NCBI RefSeq assembly: GCF_026210795.1
Contig: NC_089431.1
Location: forward strand, 310,001-374,000
Direction: 5' to 3'
DNA from: Rhizophagus irregularis
Taxonomy: Eukaryota > Glomeromycota > Glomeromycetes > Glomerales > Glomeraceae
Length of the DNA stretch: 64,000 nucleotides
Positions 34,255-45,971 of the stretch are shown here, piece by piece (the stretch's first letter is position 1; the number at the start of each line of letters is the position of its first letter). The position numbers were made by a program, and so were the translations under genes. Below the pieces are notes generated by a model that had not been told where the DNA came from, searched no databases, and saw only the letters and a program-made list of their open reading frames with translations.

Positions 34255-36148
34255 ATGGATGAAAAGCCAAAAGATTTATGGAAAGAATATTCTCCTGCAT
34301 ATCAGGTAATAGCAATTTAATATTTTTAATAATTATAATTATTTTATTGAATTTTTGTAGTTAAAAATATTAATAATTTTTTGTCTATTAAAAGTTCCAT
34401 GTTACAATTTCTACTATTGATTCAACTATTAACTCAGAAAATATAGATGAAAGAGTAGTTTATATAGAAGATTTAGAAAAAAGAAAACAAGCATATGGAA
34501 TATGTGGAGAATGTAAAGAACCTGGTACAGGACAATATTGGTGTAGACCTTGTAATGCTAAAAGATTTAAAGATAACTTTAAAAATTGGACTAGTGGAAA
34601 TAAAGATATTGATGAATTAATACAACATTCACAACTTAATGCTGTACATTTTGAAAAATGTTTTGAATGGATACCTTTTGAAAAATTTCAAAATGTCACT
34701 TATATTGCAAAAGGTGGCTTTGGTAAGATTTATTCAGCAGAATGGCCTGAAGGATATATTACAAATTGGGATATTGAAAATCAAAAATGGGATAGATGCA
34801 AAGATTTTGATAAATGTGCATTAAAAAGTTTGAATAATTCTTCTGATATATGTTCAGATTTTTTAAATGAGGTAATTTAAAACTTATTTTATCCTATATA
34901 AAAAGTTTGTTATTTGTATTTATTTATTAATGAAATTTTCCTTTATAATGATGATAATTAGATTAAATCTCATCTTCAGATTAATCTTCATGATATTGTT
35001 CAATGTTTTGGAATTACTCAAGATCCAAATAATAAAGAGTATATGATGGTTTTAGATTATTGTGATAAAGGAAATTTGAGAAATTATTTAAATGAATCTA
35101 AAAATTACATCAATTATGAATTTAAAGTTGATAAATTACAACAAATTGCAAATGGACTTTTAAATATTCATAATGCTGAAAAAGTTCACAAAGATTTTCA
35201 TTCAGGAAATATATTATTTGATACACTTGATTCATATATAAGTGATTTAGGAATGTGTCAACCAGCAAATATAAAGAAAACAGTTAAAGAAGAAGGAATT
35301 TATGGAGTATTACCATATATGGCACCAGAAGTTTTACGTGGATACCAATATACAAAAGCATCAGATATTTACTCATTTGGAATAATAATGAACGAATTTC
35401 TTTCTGAAGAAATTCCTTTTGATGATATTCCTCATAATGAATTTTTAGCTATTAAAATATGTAAAGGACTTAGACCAACAATTTCTAAAGACATACCAAA
35501 GTTACTTGCAGATTTAATAATAAAATGTTGGGATGCTGAAATAGGAAATAGACCAACCACTAAAGAATTGTATCAGATATTGAGTAAATTGAATAAGGAA
35601 ATATATGATAAAAATAGCGAATTGTATTATCAAACACAAGAAAGTGATGAAATTAGAAGAAAAAAATTTAAAAACAGCAAGTCAAATGATGATAGATCCG
35701 AAAATATTCAAACACATTCACAAGCAATTTATACTAGTAGACTATTAAATTTCAAAAATTTTCCAAAACCAGTAAATTCTTCAGATTTATCATCTTTTCA
35801 GTTCAGTTCAGGTAATTAAATTTAATTTTACTTTATCATATTATCCATTTTACATCATTAATGTTATTCTTTTTCTTAATAGATGCTACTCAATCAACAT
35901 CAGCAAATCCAAGTAAGTATTTTCTTAATTATTATTACTATAATTATTTTATTTACATTTATTAACATTTGAACACTATGGGATATATAATAAGCAGTTT
36001 CAGAATGCTTAGATGTTCAATTAAGCGAATTAGGTGAGTTATTATTATTCATAATTTTAGTTATTAATTAATATTCCCTATCTAATTTATTTATTTTTTT
36101 ATAGAATTAAACGAAATTTGTCAAGATAGTGAAAATAATATTGAATGA
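34255..36148 (+). CDS. TKL-type protein kinase, 495 aa, six exons
   Basis: Exons 34255-34305, 34395-34871, 34962-35811, 35883-35912, 35998-36033, 36105-36148; phases close over 496 codons. It is a tandem paralogue of the 25193-27124 gene with identical intron positions. Exon 1 encodes MDEKPKDLWKEYSPAYQ. The zinc-knuckle pair is CGEC...CRPC. The kinase domain has Gly loop IAKGGFGKIY, ALK lysine, HKDFHSGN with catalytic Asp254, DLG Asp271, GVLPYMAPE and KCWDAEIGNRPT. The C-terminal tail ends NEICQDSENNIE. All catalytic positions are kept. As in the sister gene the last three exons are only 30-44 nt. Expected to be a cytosolic Ser/Thr or dual-type kinase of a lineage-expanded family; pathway unknown. 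Confidence 0.88.
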
Positions 36149-37019
36149 AGTTTCTTTTTATGTGAAAGTCGAAGTCAAATAGTTTAAATTACTAGTTTGA
36201 GTATCGAAGTTAGTTTATTTCTATTTCTCTCTTATTTTATTTTTTAAATTTTTATCTTAGTTTTTTTTATTTACATTATGATATTATTGGATTTTATATT
36301 TAATATTCTATATAAATAAAGATTTAAAAGATTTAAAAATTTTTTTATGCTCATTTGATGATTATTATTTGATCGTTTAAAATATGCAACTGCCAATATA
36401 CCACTCAATGTATTCTTATATTGCTTTGCTCAATGAATATATTTTACTAGCCGTTGCAAATCCTTATGATTATAATTGTAAAAAATTCGTAACGTATTTT
36501 GGCTAAGGGGTTTAAATAATCGACGAATTTATTTTAATACCTTTTTTTATTTATTATTCATACACTGTGTACTTAAAATTTAGTATTACTTATTGATGTT
36601 TTAAACAATGAGTTTAACTCTAATAGTTAAACTTAAAGGAAAAGCTATTTTATATTGAATATGGTTCTTAATATAGCTGATAATCCTTCAGAAGTGAGAA
36701 ATTTTGATGTAATATCATAATGGTTTCAAACATCATTTAATCATTTCACAATTAATTATTGGCCTTGCAACTATTAAGTCTACATTTTATTATTGAACAA
36801 ATAACCGTAGTTCATACTACATTAGAAACTATTTAAACCACAGCCTATAACGATAATAAGCGATCATGTTATTTTTTTCTTTATTTTTTGATTTCTGCAA
36901 TTAGTCTAATTGATTTCAACTATAATTTACGGTTAATTCCCTTTCTTTTATCCATTAACCTATCAAATCATTCCACCATATTTTGCTTTGGTGTAACACA
37001 ATAGAGTATACAATATATA

Positions 37020-37235
37020 TATTTTGTAGATATTGTGTTGTATTTATATTGGTTAACGTCACGAAGTGACATTAACCAATATAAATACCACCATACAATA
37101 TGTCAATATCTATATTATCGTACGGCTAATGCAGATCATACTCAAATAAACTATCAATATCCGATATTGTACGCAAATAAACTATTGATATCAATATTGT
37201 ACGATAATGAAAATATGATCCTATAGGGCCGTGCG
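37020..37235. repeat. Repeat with 23-bp-arm palindrome, copy 1
   Basis: 37040-37062 and 37066-37088 are inverted copies (GTATTTATATTGGTTAACGT then CAC; one mismatch in 23) around a GAA loop. The following 140 bp (CAATATGTCAATA, TACGGCTAAT, ATTGTACGCAAA, GTACGATAATGAAAA) match 47880-48065 behind a similar palindrome. It ends near CCTATAGGGCCGTGC, a word also present at about 50232. Confidence 0.75.
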
Positions 37236-38135
37236 ATAAATGTAGATATTTAAGGTACATATTTAGATTAACGATATTCCAGTTTAACAAATAATATGTT
37301 TATATCATTATCATGAGAATAGATGTGATATTTCACTAAAAACATAGTAAGTTGTTTTTAATTTTTTCGTCTTTCACCATAAATTCCTTTTTATTATTTT
37401 TTTCTATTGTTGAAATAATTATTGATACTAAAATGTATAATAGAATACCATTTTTATTGAAAACCTTTTAAAAAAAAATTTTTTTAATAATAATATGTAC
37501 AATAAAGGATATATTTTGATTTATTGCACGTGCTAATAGTTTAAATTATTTAATCATAAAAAGTTTACATAATGTTTACATAGAAAACATTTCTTTAAAG
37601 TATATTAAACTCATCCTTAAAGTATAGCTTTTTTTATTAAAAATACAATTATCTAACGCCGTTTTTTAAAAGAAAAAATATTAAATGATATTTTTAAAAA
37701 ATTTAAATTTACAATAAATTTTGTAACTGATTTCTTTGATTTTTCTAAGATAAATGAATCTGATTAGGGCTATACTAAATTCCGGGTCCGATTGATCAAT
37801 ATCTGGAACTTTTTGATTTGTAATCCTGTTTAACAATCCCCTTCAAAAATTTTAAATTTAGATAGACTCCAAAAAACAAATTTATCAATTTTTTTTAAAT
37901 CACTCCTCCCTCCCCCTAAAAAATAAAAAAAAATTTTTTTTTATATAATATTCCCATGGAAATCTAATTTTTAGATTTCTTTTTTTTTTACTCTTTCCTC
38001 CCCTCCCCTCATATTTTCAAAATTTAAATAGTAAAAAATAATTTAAAAAAAATTTTGTAAATTATTTTTTGTCCTCTCCCCCCCTCTCTTTTTTCTATAA
38101 AATTCTTGTTAAACAGAAAATCCTATTGGCCTGGC

Positions 38136-38210
38136 CTAACTGACAAGCTTTAACAGAATTATAATTAAAACAAAATATCAACATTGTATTGTTGAAATAG
38201 TTTTAATTCA
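38136..38210. mobile_element. MITE fragment (27475-27672 family)
   Basis: CTAACTGACAAGCTTTAACA and GAATTATAATTAAAACAAAA, then TTGTTGAAATAG, follow the left half of the 27475 element. The right half is missing. It lies just upstream of the deaminase-like frame, whose 5' end is also missing. Confidence 0.55.
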
Positions 38211-38258
38211 CTAAGATATACATACAGTAGACTCTACTTTTTTTACGTAGGTCAATAG

Positions 38259-38864
38259 AAAAAATTCACACACCTTTTGGTACTAAAGGGGAAAATAATT
38301 AATCCCCCTGATTTACGTCCAATTCCGATTATAACTATTTGGGATGCGTTATGTCTTCTATGGATGTGCTATGTACAGGAAAAGAAAAATATAACAAATG
38401 AATCACTCATAGAAGACTTAAGAAACCTTGCTGTGAAGTTCAAGTTGATGGAAGCGTTATGTAACCTTCCAACAACAACAAATTTTACAATTTCTAAGGA
38501 TCGCTTTATGTTTGGAGCCTCAATTTGTATTGGAATACCCAAACACAAACTGACAAGAAAAAATATACAACAAAACAACGCGTCAGCGGCTTCTGCAAGA
38601 GTAGATGTAATACCTTCGATAAAAGGTTCCACTCATGTTGAAATGCCACCCGGATCAATATGCGGCCACCCATGGGGAAATTGCTCAGAAGCCACACCAT
38701 GGGAAGCCCTGCGCGGAGAAGATTGCTCCGTTGAGTTGAACTCTTTAACGATCACGTTAAAGGATTTGGAGGAGAAGGAAATTTGCTACAAATGCAATGA
38801 AGTTGCAAAGACAATGAAAAGTATGGGTGTTGCGAAGGTTGTACCGATGCATCTATTTCCATAA
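38259..38864 (+). CDS. Deaminase-like protein, 5'-incomplete
   Basis: The frame is open from 38259 to TAA 38864 with no ATG near its start; the first in-frame ATG is inside WMCYVQ. An acceptor-like CAATAG ends at 38258, so an upstream exon is probable, or the 5' end was lost. Counting from TTG 38277 as residue 1, the conserved-looking part is HVEM (120-123), GHPWGNCSEATPWEAL (130-145) and CYKC (170-173). Cys-Ser-Glu followed about 30 residues later by CxxC fits the zinc site and catalytic Glu of the cytidine-deaminase fold (CxE...CxxC). The N-terminal 100 residues are helical and Leu-rich. GC content is higher than in the neighbours. The fold assignment rests on motif spacing only; substrate (free nucleoside, nucleic acid or other) is unknown, and a structural Zn protein is the alternative. 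Confidence 0.5.
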   Translation, partial: KKFTHLLVLKGKIINPPDLRPIPIITIWDALCLLWMCYVQEKKNITNESLIEDLRNLAVKFKLMEALCNLPTTTNFTISKDRFMFGASICIGIPKHKLTRKNIQQNNASAASARVDVIPSIKGSTHVEMPPGSICGHPWGNCSEATPWEALRGEDCSVELNSLTITLKDLEEKEICYKCNEVAKTMKSMGVAKVVPMHLFP

Positions 38865-40082
38865 TTTTATAATTAATTTGTTATTTTATCTATTTTAATT
38901 TTTTTAATAATTTTTCGTTATTTTCTATATTTGTTTGTTAATTTTTTAAATTTATTGAATGTACACCACTATCACTAATCTATATAATATTTGATGGCAT
39001 CGAAACCATATCTTTTAATTTATTATATATCGACTCTTGATCACAAAAAATTCTATTCAGAACTTCATTTCATAAGCTTTGAAGAAAGATAAATTGTAAT
39101 CAAATAGTAATTCAATTATTAATGAATAATCATTCAATTTAAAGGAATATGTAAAAAATTTTAAATATTTGAAAAATTTTATTAAGCAATTTTAAGATGT
39201 TCTAAATATTTTAATTTATCGAGTAACATACAAATCTAAGATTAAAAATGTAAATTTACAGTATGGTTTTACGAATAATGTATTTATCTGAGTTTATTTA
39301 ACATACGATAAGTAATTTTTTCGAGACGTAAGACGTCCAATTTATTTAAATACTGTATATTAAGTCATGTATTTATTTCAAAGAGAACTATCAGAATCAT
39401 TACTGATGACGCATGGTAAGTAATACGTCTATTTTTATAAATTTATGTACAAAATCCATCTGTACTAATTATTTTCTCCCGATTTTAAAAATAGTACTTA
39501 ATAACAAAATCAGATACGCCTGATTTTTTAAAAATTTATATTGACGACAACATTCAAATAAATTTTCTTTTAAAAAAAAAATATATCGGCTAATAATAAT
39601 TAAATATGTAAGTATGATATTGTGATATATTTTGGTTAGTTGTAAAAGGTGAAGTGAAATATAAATATAAATATAAATGTTGCATAGTATGTACCATACT
39701 GTCGTCCATTTACTCACGAAAAAAATTTTGTACCAAACCTTATTATTGTATATATACGGACAATAAAAAAGAATACTGTATCTCGTGAAAGAAAGTGATT
39801 TAATTTATGTTTCATGTTAATCATTTCCTATAAATAATGTCTAATGAGAACATTTAATGAACAATAGTAAAATTAAATAAGCATGTCTCGAAATTTTTCG
39901 GAGTGATACTAAATGATTAACAACAATATCCCGCATCATGCGTAAATTATATTACGCCAAAAAAAAATTTATGTAATTTTGATTTTTTGGGTAAATTAAA
40001 AAATTAGAAATTTATATTTGTCCAAATTTTACTTACATACATTTTCTTTGAGTATAAATGATATTATATAATAGAAAGTTAA
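38865..40082. other. Intergenic, no gene seen
   Basis: AT-rich, stops in all frames. The short frame at 39717-39469 (minus) is low-complexity and not convincing. No repeats with clear ends. Confidence 0.35.
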
Positions 40083-40386
40083 TTGCCAAAGTAAATCATA
40101 TTAAATAATAACAAATAATATGAAAAAATGTTGTCACACAGAAGTCTAGATTTTTTTCATACAACATATTTTACCAGCATATTCTTACGTCGGTCTGATT
40201 TTTACCAAATTATGATATTTAAATATTATTAAAATATTTCTTATTTGTTAGCTTAGATCCTTAATTTTTTTTTGATCAAAGTAAAATAATAAATATTTTT
40301 TCTGATCAAGCTTTTCTATAATCGTATTATGATAGTAGAATAGAAAAATCGTGTAGTCTTCGAAATTTTTGGATTTTATTAAAATA
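40083..40386. repeat. About 300-bp dispersed repeat, copy 1
   Basis: Shares with 46077-46306 a long collinear series including AGAAGTCTAGATTTTTT, TACAACATATTTT-like, CGGTCTGAT, AAATTATGATATTTAAATAT, TTGATCAAAGTAAA and TTTGGATTTTATTAAAATAT. Copy 2 lacks some internal blocks. No terminal inverted repeats were found. Confidence 0.8.
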
Positions 40387-40410
40387 TGTTTTTTTTTTTT
40401 TGTTGGAAAC

Positions 40411-40863
40411 TTATGACTCATGACTAATCAATTTCATTCACGTACATCTCAAAAAAAAGTATATAAATACCTTTACCTTTCCCTTCGTCCTTTATGTGTG
40501 TGTGGTGTGTGGGAGGTGTGTGAGAGGGTGTGTGGTGTGTGGTGTGTGAGAGGGTGTGGTATGTGGTGTGATGGGAGGGGTGTGTGTGTGTGTGTGTGTG
40601 TATGTGGTGTATGTTTTGTTTTCCCTCGCTCTTTTTCCTTTCCCTTTCCTTCCCCTTCCCCTTTTTTTCGAGGTCCTGATCAATGTTGCTGCACCTCAAC
40701 GTTGGTGATCAGGTGACAACAAGTTTTTTTTAAAGACTTGGCTAAGTCAGCAACAATATAAGCCGTGATCATTTTTTATCAAATAATTATTTAAATTAAA
40801 AATGTAAATAAATCGCCCAACCATTATACTTGAAATATACTTGAAAATGTTAGCTCTTAAACA
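40411..40863. repeat. About 450-bp GT-rich dispersed repeat, copy 1
   Basis: Nearly identical to 55336-55787: GACTCATGACTAATCAATTT, a TATA box (TATATAAATACC, 40460-40471), CCCTTCGTC, a GTGTGGTGTGTG array of different length, TTTTGTTTTCCCTCGCTCTT, the hairpin CCTGATCA...TGATCAGG (about 40674-40714), GACTTGGCTAAGTCAGCAAC and AAAATGTTAGCTCTTAAACA. The array creates spurious Cys/Val- and His/Thr-rich open frames on both strands. Confidence 0.9.
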
Positions 40864-41535
40864 AGCACAAATTTTTTGTAAATTTCATTTGATTTTAATT
40901 GACTCATTAATGGCCGTTTCTATCATATAAAAATGGTTTGTTTTTAATAAAAAAGGTTATTTTGTCTTTAAATAAAAAATTGAACGTTAAAACAACAGTG
41001 AATTTTTTTATTAAAATAATGAAACTTTTTTGTTAAAGAAAGAAGGGTTAATAAAGTTCTGAATCACTTAATCGATCTTTTTTCTTATATCAAGAAAATG
41101 ATTCGCTATATACATATTTTTTTTTGATTAAGCTAAAATGCCAAAAATATACGACAGATTATTATTAATCTTGCTATATTAAATTCTGCAAGAACAAAGA
41201 TTTATACCTAAAGAACCAACAAGTAATGTCATAAACATGAACTAGTCAGCTAGGAACACGTAAGTTATATGAAGGAGAAATATTACTTTTAAACCTAAGA
41301 TCCACCGAAGCCATGATCATATTATCCTGAAGTTTTCTATCCTGTGCAGACTTTGTTATTGAGGTTATTATGCTATTTCCTGACATTGTTTTATTTTTTA
41401 AAAAAAAACTACATTTTCTATAGCCTCTATAATCTTATATTCTTCTATAATCTATAATAAATAATAAAATTAAAATTAAAAAGCCAAGGAATACTCTATA
41501 TATTGATACGTTTTCCCATTTCACAATTTAATTCA
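40864..41535. other. Intergenic, no gene seen
   Basis: AT-rich; no open frame of coding quality and no clear repeat. Confidence 0.35.
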
Positions 41536-41650
41536 TAGTGTAATGCCGTAATATATTAAGTAAATTTATTAATTATGAGGCGTAGTATTATATTTAGAAT
41601 TAGTGTATAAATTTTTAGTATTTTAAAATTGTATCCGAGATGACGTTAAA
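41536..41650. repeat. Dispersed repeat, copy 2
   Basis: Carries GTGTAATGCCGTAATAT, AATTATGAGGCGTAGTATTA then TATTTAG, and TAGTGTATAAATTT, and ends near GATGACGTTAAACTA, which is also at the end of copy 3 (ATGACGTTAAACTATT, about 50318). Confidence 0.65.
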
Positions 41651-41806
41651 CTAGTAGATTTAGGAATTAAGAATTTAGAAAATTCTGACGATCAATTTAA
41701 AAAGTAACTACGGAGCACAATTGTTGATACGTGAAAATTTTTATTGACATTTTGAATATTAAAGTATACTTGAATTATTAAGGAACGGGTACGCCGAAGT
41801 TCATCT

Positions 41807-42236
41807 CACCGAAATAGAGTTTGGAATCGATTAAGGTTGATCGATTAATTAATCGACTAAGACGGTTAATCGATTAAGGTATCTCAAAAATCGGTTAATC
41901 GATTAAAATTATCAACCCATAATTCTGGTCAAATTATCTAATGCGTCCCAGAGCTGTGAATTTTTGGTCTCGTGTTCTCCGAACTTGGAAGAATTTGTAT
42001 TAATTTTTTAATGATAATAATAATAAATAAGACTTTCTTATAACTAAATGTATGATCAAAAACAATTTGGTGCAATCTGCGGTCAAAAAAAAAAAATTTT
42101 TTAATATTTTAATATTAATCGATTATTAATCGATTAGGGCCCTTGGTTAATCGATTATTAATCGATTAGGGCCCTTGGTTAATCGATTATTAATCGATTA
42201 AGGTTTTTTTGGTCGGTTCCAACCTCTACACCGAAA
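41807..42236. mobile_element. hAT-type MITE, 414 bp, perfect 8-bp TSD
   Basis: The element 41815-42228 starts TAGAGTTTGGAATCGA and the inverse of its end is TAGAGGTTGGAACCGA, a 16-bp TIR with three mismatches of the hAT type (TAGRG). It is flanked on both sides by CACCGAAA (41807-41814, 42229-42236). Inside are many copies of the palindrome TTAATCGATTAA, with a 32-bp unit (GGTTAATCGATTATTAATCG, then ATTAGGGCCCTT) repeated two to three times at 42115-42200. The flanks before insertion were a run of CGCCGAAG and CACCGAAA words (41790-42290), so the element split a small tandem repeat. No transposase inside. Confidence 0.88.
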
Positions 42237-44479
42237 CCCATTTCGCCGAAGCAATTTCGCCGAAGAATGTTTTACCGAAGTGCCATTTCGCTTAATGATG
42301 AAAAGTTTTAATTTAAAAAAATTTACCGACATATCTTTCGGATTCCTAAAAAATTTTGAACACCTTCAAACTTTTCCTAAAAAAGTTATTTGCAATGAAT
42401 CACATGATACTCTACAGGTTATATAAGTGATAATGTTGAGATCATCCCTAAATTGACTATAAATCCATCCTCGCGATAACTTGAAGAATATACCTTATTT
42501 TGCATCTTTATTATCATCGTTTACGAAATACCATTTACCGTTCATGATATACCGATTTTTCTAATAAAATTGGTTCATTTTATAAACTGGTATGATAATT
42601 TTTTAAGGATCAAATCATTTCACCACATTTTGCTTTGTATTAAGCATATAAAGGTAGATATTTAATTTTTTATTTATTTTTTTTAATCCTGAATTTTCTT
42701 TTTTTTCCTGAATTTCGATTATTTAGTGTACTAACGCTAATATCGGTGTAAAAATAATTTATTCCCCTTAAAAAAATTTATTATTATTATTATTATTTTT
42801 AACAGAGATAGTCCTAATCTGTAAAAACTTTATGATATCAAAAAAGAAACGAAAAATTTAACGAATACTATATTAATATCATCATCATTACTAGTTAATA
42901 ATACTTAGAGGATGTAAAGAAGAAAATTTATTAATGGCATTACATTGGACATTGATACACTATACTGTACAGTACATATTTATAATAGCGATGGGATTTT
43001 TATATTGTAGAAATTATAATTGAAATAATCCTTCTGGTTATCTTCAACAGGTTATTTAAGAGCAAAACTTCAAGAATTCATCCAATCATATTTACTAATT
43101 TGTGTAAGTGAAAAAAAAAAGTGAAATATGCCGTGACTTGTAAGGTGTAGTAATTGATCATTTTCTTAATTTTTAATTTTTGTACTTCAGTATCTCCACC
43201 AAATAAATGACAGTGGATTGCGTTTGTAAACTCGGTCAAATATAGGTTCCTCAGAGGCCATACGCTGAAAATTTCAAATATAGCATGGCCTCTTGCCGGG
43301 ACTATTTCAGCTCACACCATTGTCTCCCATTGTTAAAGAATTGGTGGTACGTTACCATAGTCCACTCCATAAGGGCCAGGGATTGTCATCATCCTGTGAT
43401 TTATATATTAGACGTATTTTTTGACGCGTATCAAATTATACTATGGCTGAAATCTTTTTTTTTTTGATTTTTTTTTTGATCGATCAATAGTCAAGATTTA
43501 AGTAGAGAATTAGCCATTGGATTAGAGTTAATGTATCCTATAAGTAAGTCATATTAAAAAATGAGGAAAGATGTTTTTTTCTTTTTTTAATCTTTCTTAA
43601 TCTTTTCTTCCTTTTTTTTCTTATTAGCATGTACAACTCCAATAAATAATCAAAGAATGAACATACAAATAATAGTAATAAAAAAGTCCACCAAATTGAT
43701 TAGTAGATATAATAGATTTTTATTATTGATATCGCCAATATCAACATTATTTTCATTCGCATGGAGAACAGGACATTGTGTAGATATTAATGATTTAGAT
43801 AAAGCGAGTCCGTAGAATACATAATTTAATTTGGGTAATATGGGTGATTAATAATTTTGATTTATAATTTGTATAAATTATTTATATAAAGCATTAAAAC
43901 GTAAAGAAACTGCTAGTACAGTAGTACTTCTGGTAACTTCGTTCTTCCATCATGCGAAAGTGTCTTGCGGTAAACTAGGCTCAACATGTTTCTTGCGAAC
44001 TATAGAAAATTTTCTCAGAAAAATTGGACAAAAAATATTAACGTTAATATTTTGTTGAATGAAAATAGCTAGTTAGGCAACTACTGAGTGACTTGGGTTG
44101 AACTTACAGAAGATTCAATTGGTTGATGCAACGGAATGTTTCAATTTTAAAGACGTGCCGCAATTTATGTTAGTGAATACATGTTAATTTTAAATATTAA
44201 AAAGAAAATTTATTATTTTTTTTTTAACAGAAATTTCAAAATTTCATCACTTCTTTCTTCCTGGTTGTGTTTGACAATTTCTTCATTAGTAATAATTATG
44301 ACAATATTTTTAATAATGTCATTCATTAATGGGTATTTCATCTATCACGTACATTATTCAATTATAATATGAATATTACATACGTAATCGTATAGATTTT
44401 ACATCAATTTTTTTTCATATGCAAGTAAGTTACTTATCATACTGTTATATTAACTCATTTATATCAACAATAATAACAA
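42237..44479. other. Intergenic; CGCCGAAG repeat and coding debris
   Basis: 42243-42290 continues the TTCGCCGAAG words split by the MITE. 42780-42800 is (ATT)n. From about 43480 on there is coding-like debris in changing frames (SQDLSRELAIGLELMYPI near 43490; ALKRKETASTVVLL near 43895) related to 23050-23330. No intact gene. Confidence 0.35.
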
Positions 44480-45360
44480 TTAACAATCATTATTTTATTT
44501 TAGAGCAATAAAATCGAAAACAAAACACTAAACACATCAATGACGAATAGATTTGCACTAGCGAATGATTAAGAAAAGACGAGATGAAAGAAGAATGGAC
44601 GTGATGATGAATATTTGATAAGAGGAAGTGGTGGTGCCACGTTAACATATTGACGTCATTATTTGTTTCTTCAACTCCACCAGTAACAAACACAATGTCA
44701 TCAACAAATACCAATAATATTGATTACTTTAATCATTCTAATTCAAATGGATTGAATTCAATGACAAAATAAGCTAGTAGTAAAATAAATCGTAATGTAG
44801 CGTATAAAAGGTTAAAATAGTAATGTTGGTAATGGTAAGCGAATTAGTGGAGAGAATACGGGAGTAGTAGAATAAGTAATAAAAGTAGCAGTAGTATAAG
44901 AATAAGTGTAGGAACGAATACTATTATTAATAATAATGATTCTTCAAGTAATTTAGGTATAAGAAGAATTTCAGGACATATTAAACATCAAAAATCATTC
45001 AAAAGAGATTAATTGCTGAAGAAAATTCTGATGGATCACGTCGAACAATTATGACAAAAAGAAATCATAATAGTGCGAGTGTAAGTAGAGAAACATCTGA
45101 CGCAACTTCTACTACAATAGTAACTACCACATATACTGCTAGTACTACAGTATCACCTACTACTACTGTAATAAGTCCCATAGCGGAAGCATCCGCTAAA
45201 GCTTCTTTGGAATAAACTTGATATAAATGATCGTTTGAGTGCTGATGAAAGAAAAGACTATCAGATTCAATGGAAAAACGTGAATAGTTAACTAAACGTT
45301 CTGTCGGTATCACCTTTTCTTAGAAGAAAACTTTATCAAAATTACTTACAGTAATTTATA
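44480..45360 (+). pseudogene. Decayed Ser/Asn/Thr-rich coding region
   Basis: Plus-strand frames with several stops give TNTNNIDYFNHSNSNGLNSM (about 44710), NTIINNNDSSSNLGIRRISG (about 44920), GSRRTIMTKRNHNSASVSRE (about 45035), then TTVSPTTTVISPIAEASAKA and LDINDRLSADERKDYQIQW. The last part matches debris at about 23230-23290 (LNTDER). A protein with a low-complexity middle and a charged C-terminal helix is suggested, but I cannot name the family. Confidence 0.4.
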
Positions 45361-45971
45361 AAAAAAAAATATTAAAAAACAATTATTTACTTTAATTTGT
45401 ATCAATGTATATTATCAGTATATTATATTCTTCTTTTTTATTATCATTTTTTTTTATTTTTATGGGTGGGAGTTTGTTCTTCTTTATTATTTTTTTTTTG
45501 TATATACATTTTTCGATGGGTTCGGTTATATACTGTATATATGTATATACTTATATTTATGTTTAATATTGAATCTTTCAATTAAAAAAGAACTTTTTTT
45601 TAAATATCATGCAATAATCCATGATATTTGAAAATAGAAAAAAATTTTTTAGTTATCAAATATTAATTTTTTTCTAAAATAAATTATCTCACTCTTTAAT
45701 TTACGTAAATATACAGTACATGAATGTAGTGGTTTGATGAGTAATCTTATCAAATTGAACAAATAATTTTTAGATAATGTTTAACAAGCATTATCCGTAT
45801 TTAGTCTAATACTATTTGTTTCCCCGCGTAACAGTTTAAGCTTAATATAAATGTAGTACAAATTTGTGCATTTTTATACACGACCATTAAAATTTTTTTT
45901 ACGTATTATAATTCTGAAATTTATCTTAGTCACATGTAAAATTATAATTCATATAATTCAAACTAATTAGT
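45361..45971. other. Intergenic; degraded kinase promoter at its end
   Basis: Mostly A/T tracts. 45895-45971 (TACGTATTATAATTCTGAAA) is the upstream block seen before the kinase genes and leads into the orphan exon. Confidence 0.4.

Larger units (their letters stand above)
36149..38258. other. Intergenic; array flank, palindromic repeat, MITE piece
   Basis: 36330-36450 and 36510-36830 are copies of sequences after or near the other kinase copies. 37020-37235 is a palindrome-bearing repeat. 37870-38100 is A/T/C low complexity. 38136-38210 carries the interior of the 27475-27672 MITE. No gene seen. Confidence 0.45.

Noticed and set aside
38369-38700. Two minus-strand frames inside the deaminase-like ORF
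   Set aside because: Antisense shadows. The plus-strand frame has the better composition and the Cys/Glu motif pattern.
40420-40716. Cys/Val- and His/Thr-rich frames on both strands
   Set aside because: They translate the GTGTGG array in several frames at once; the same happens in the second copy at 55356-55650.
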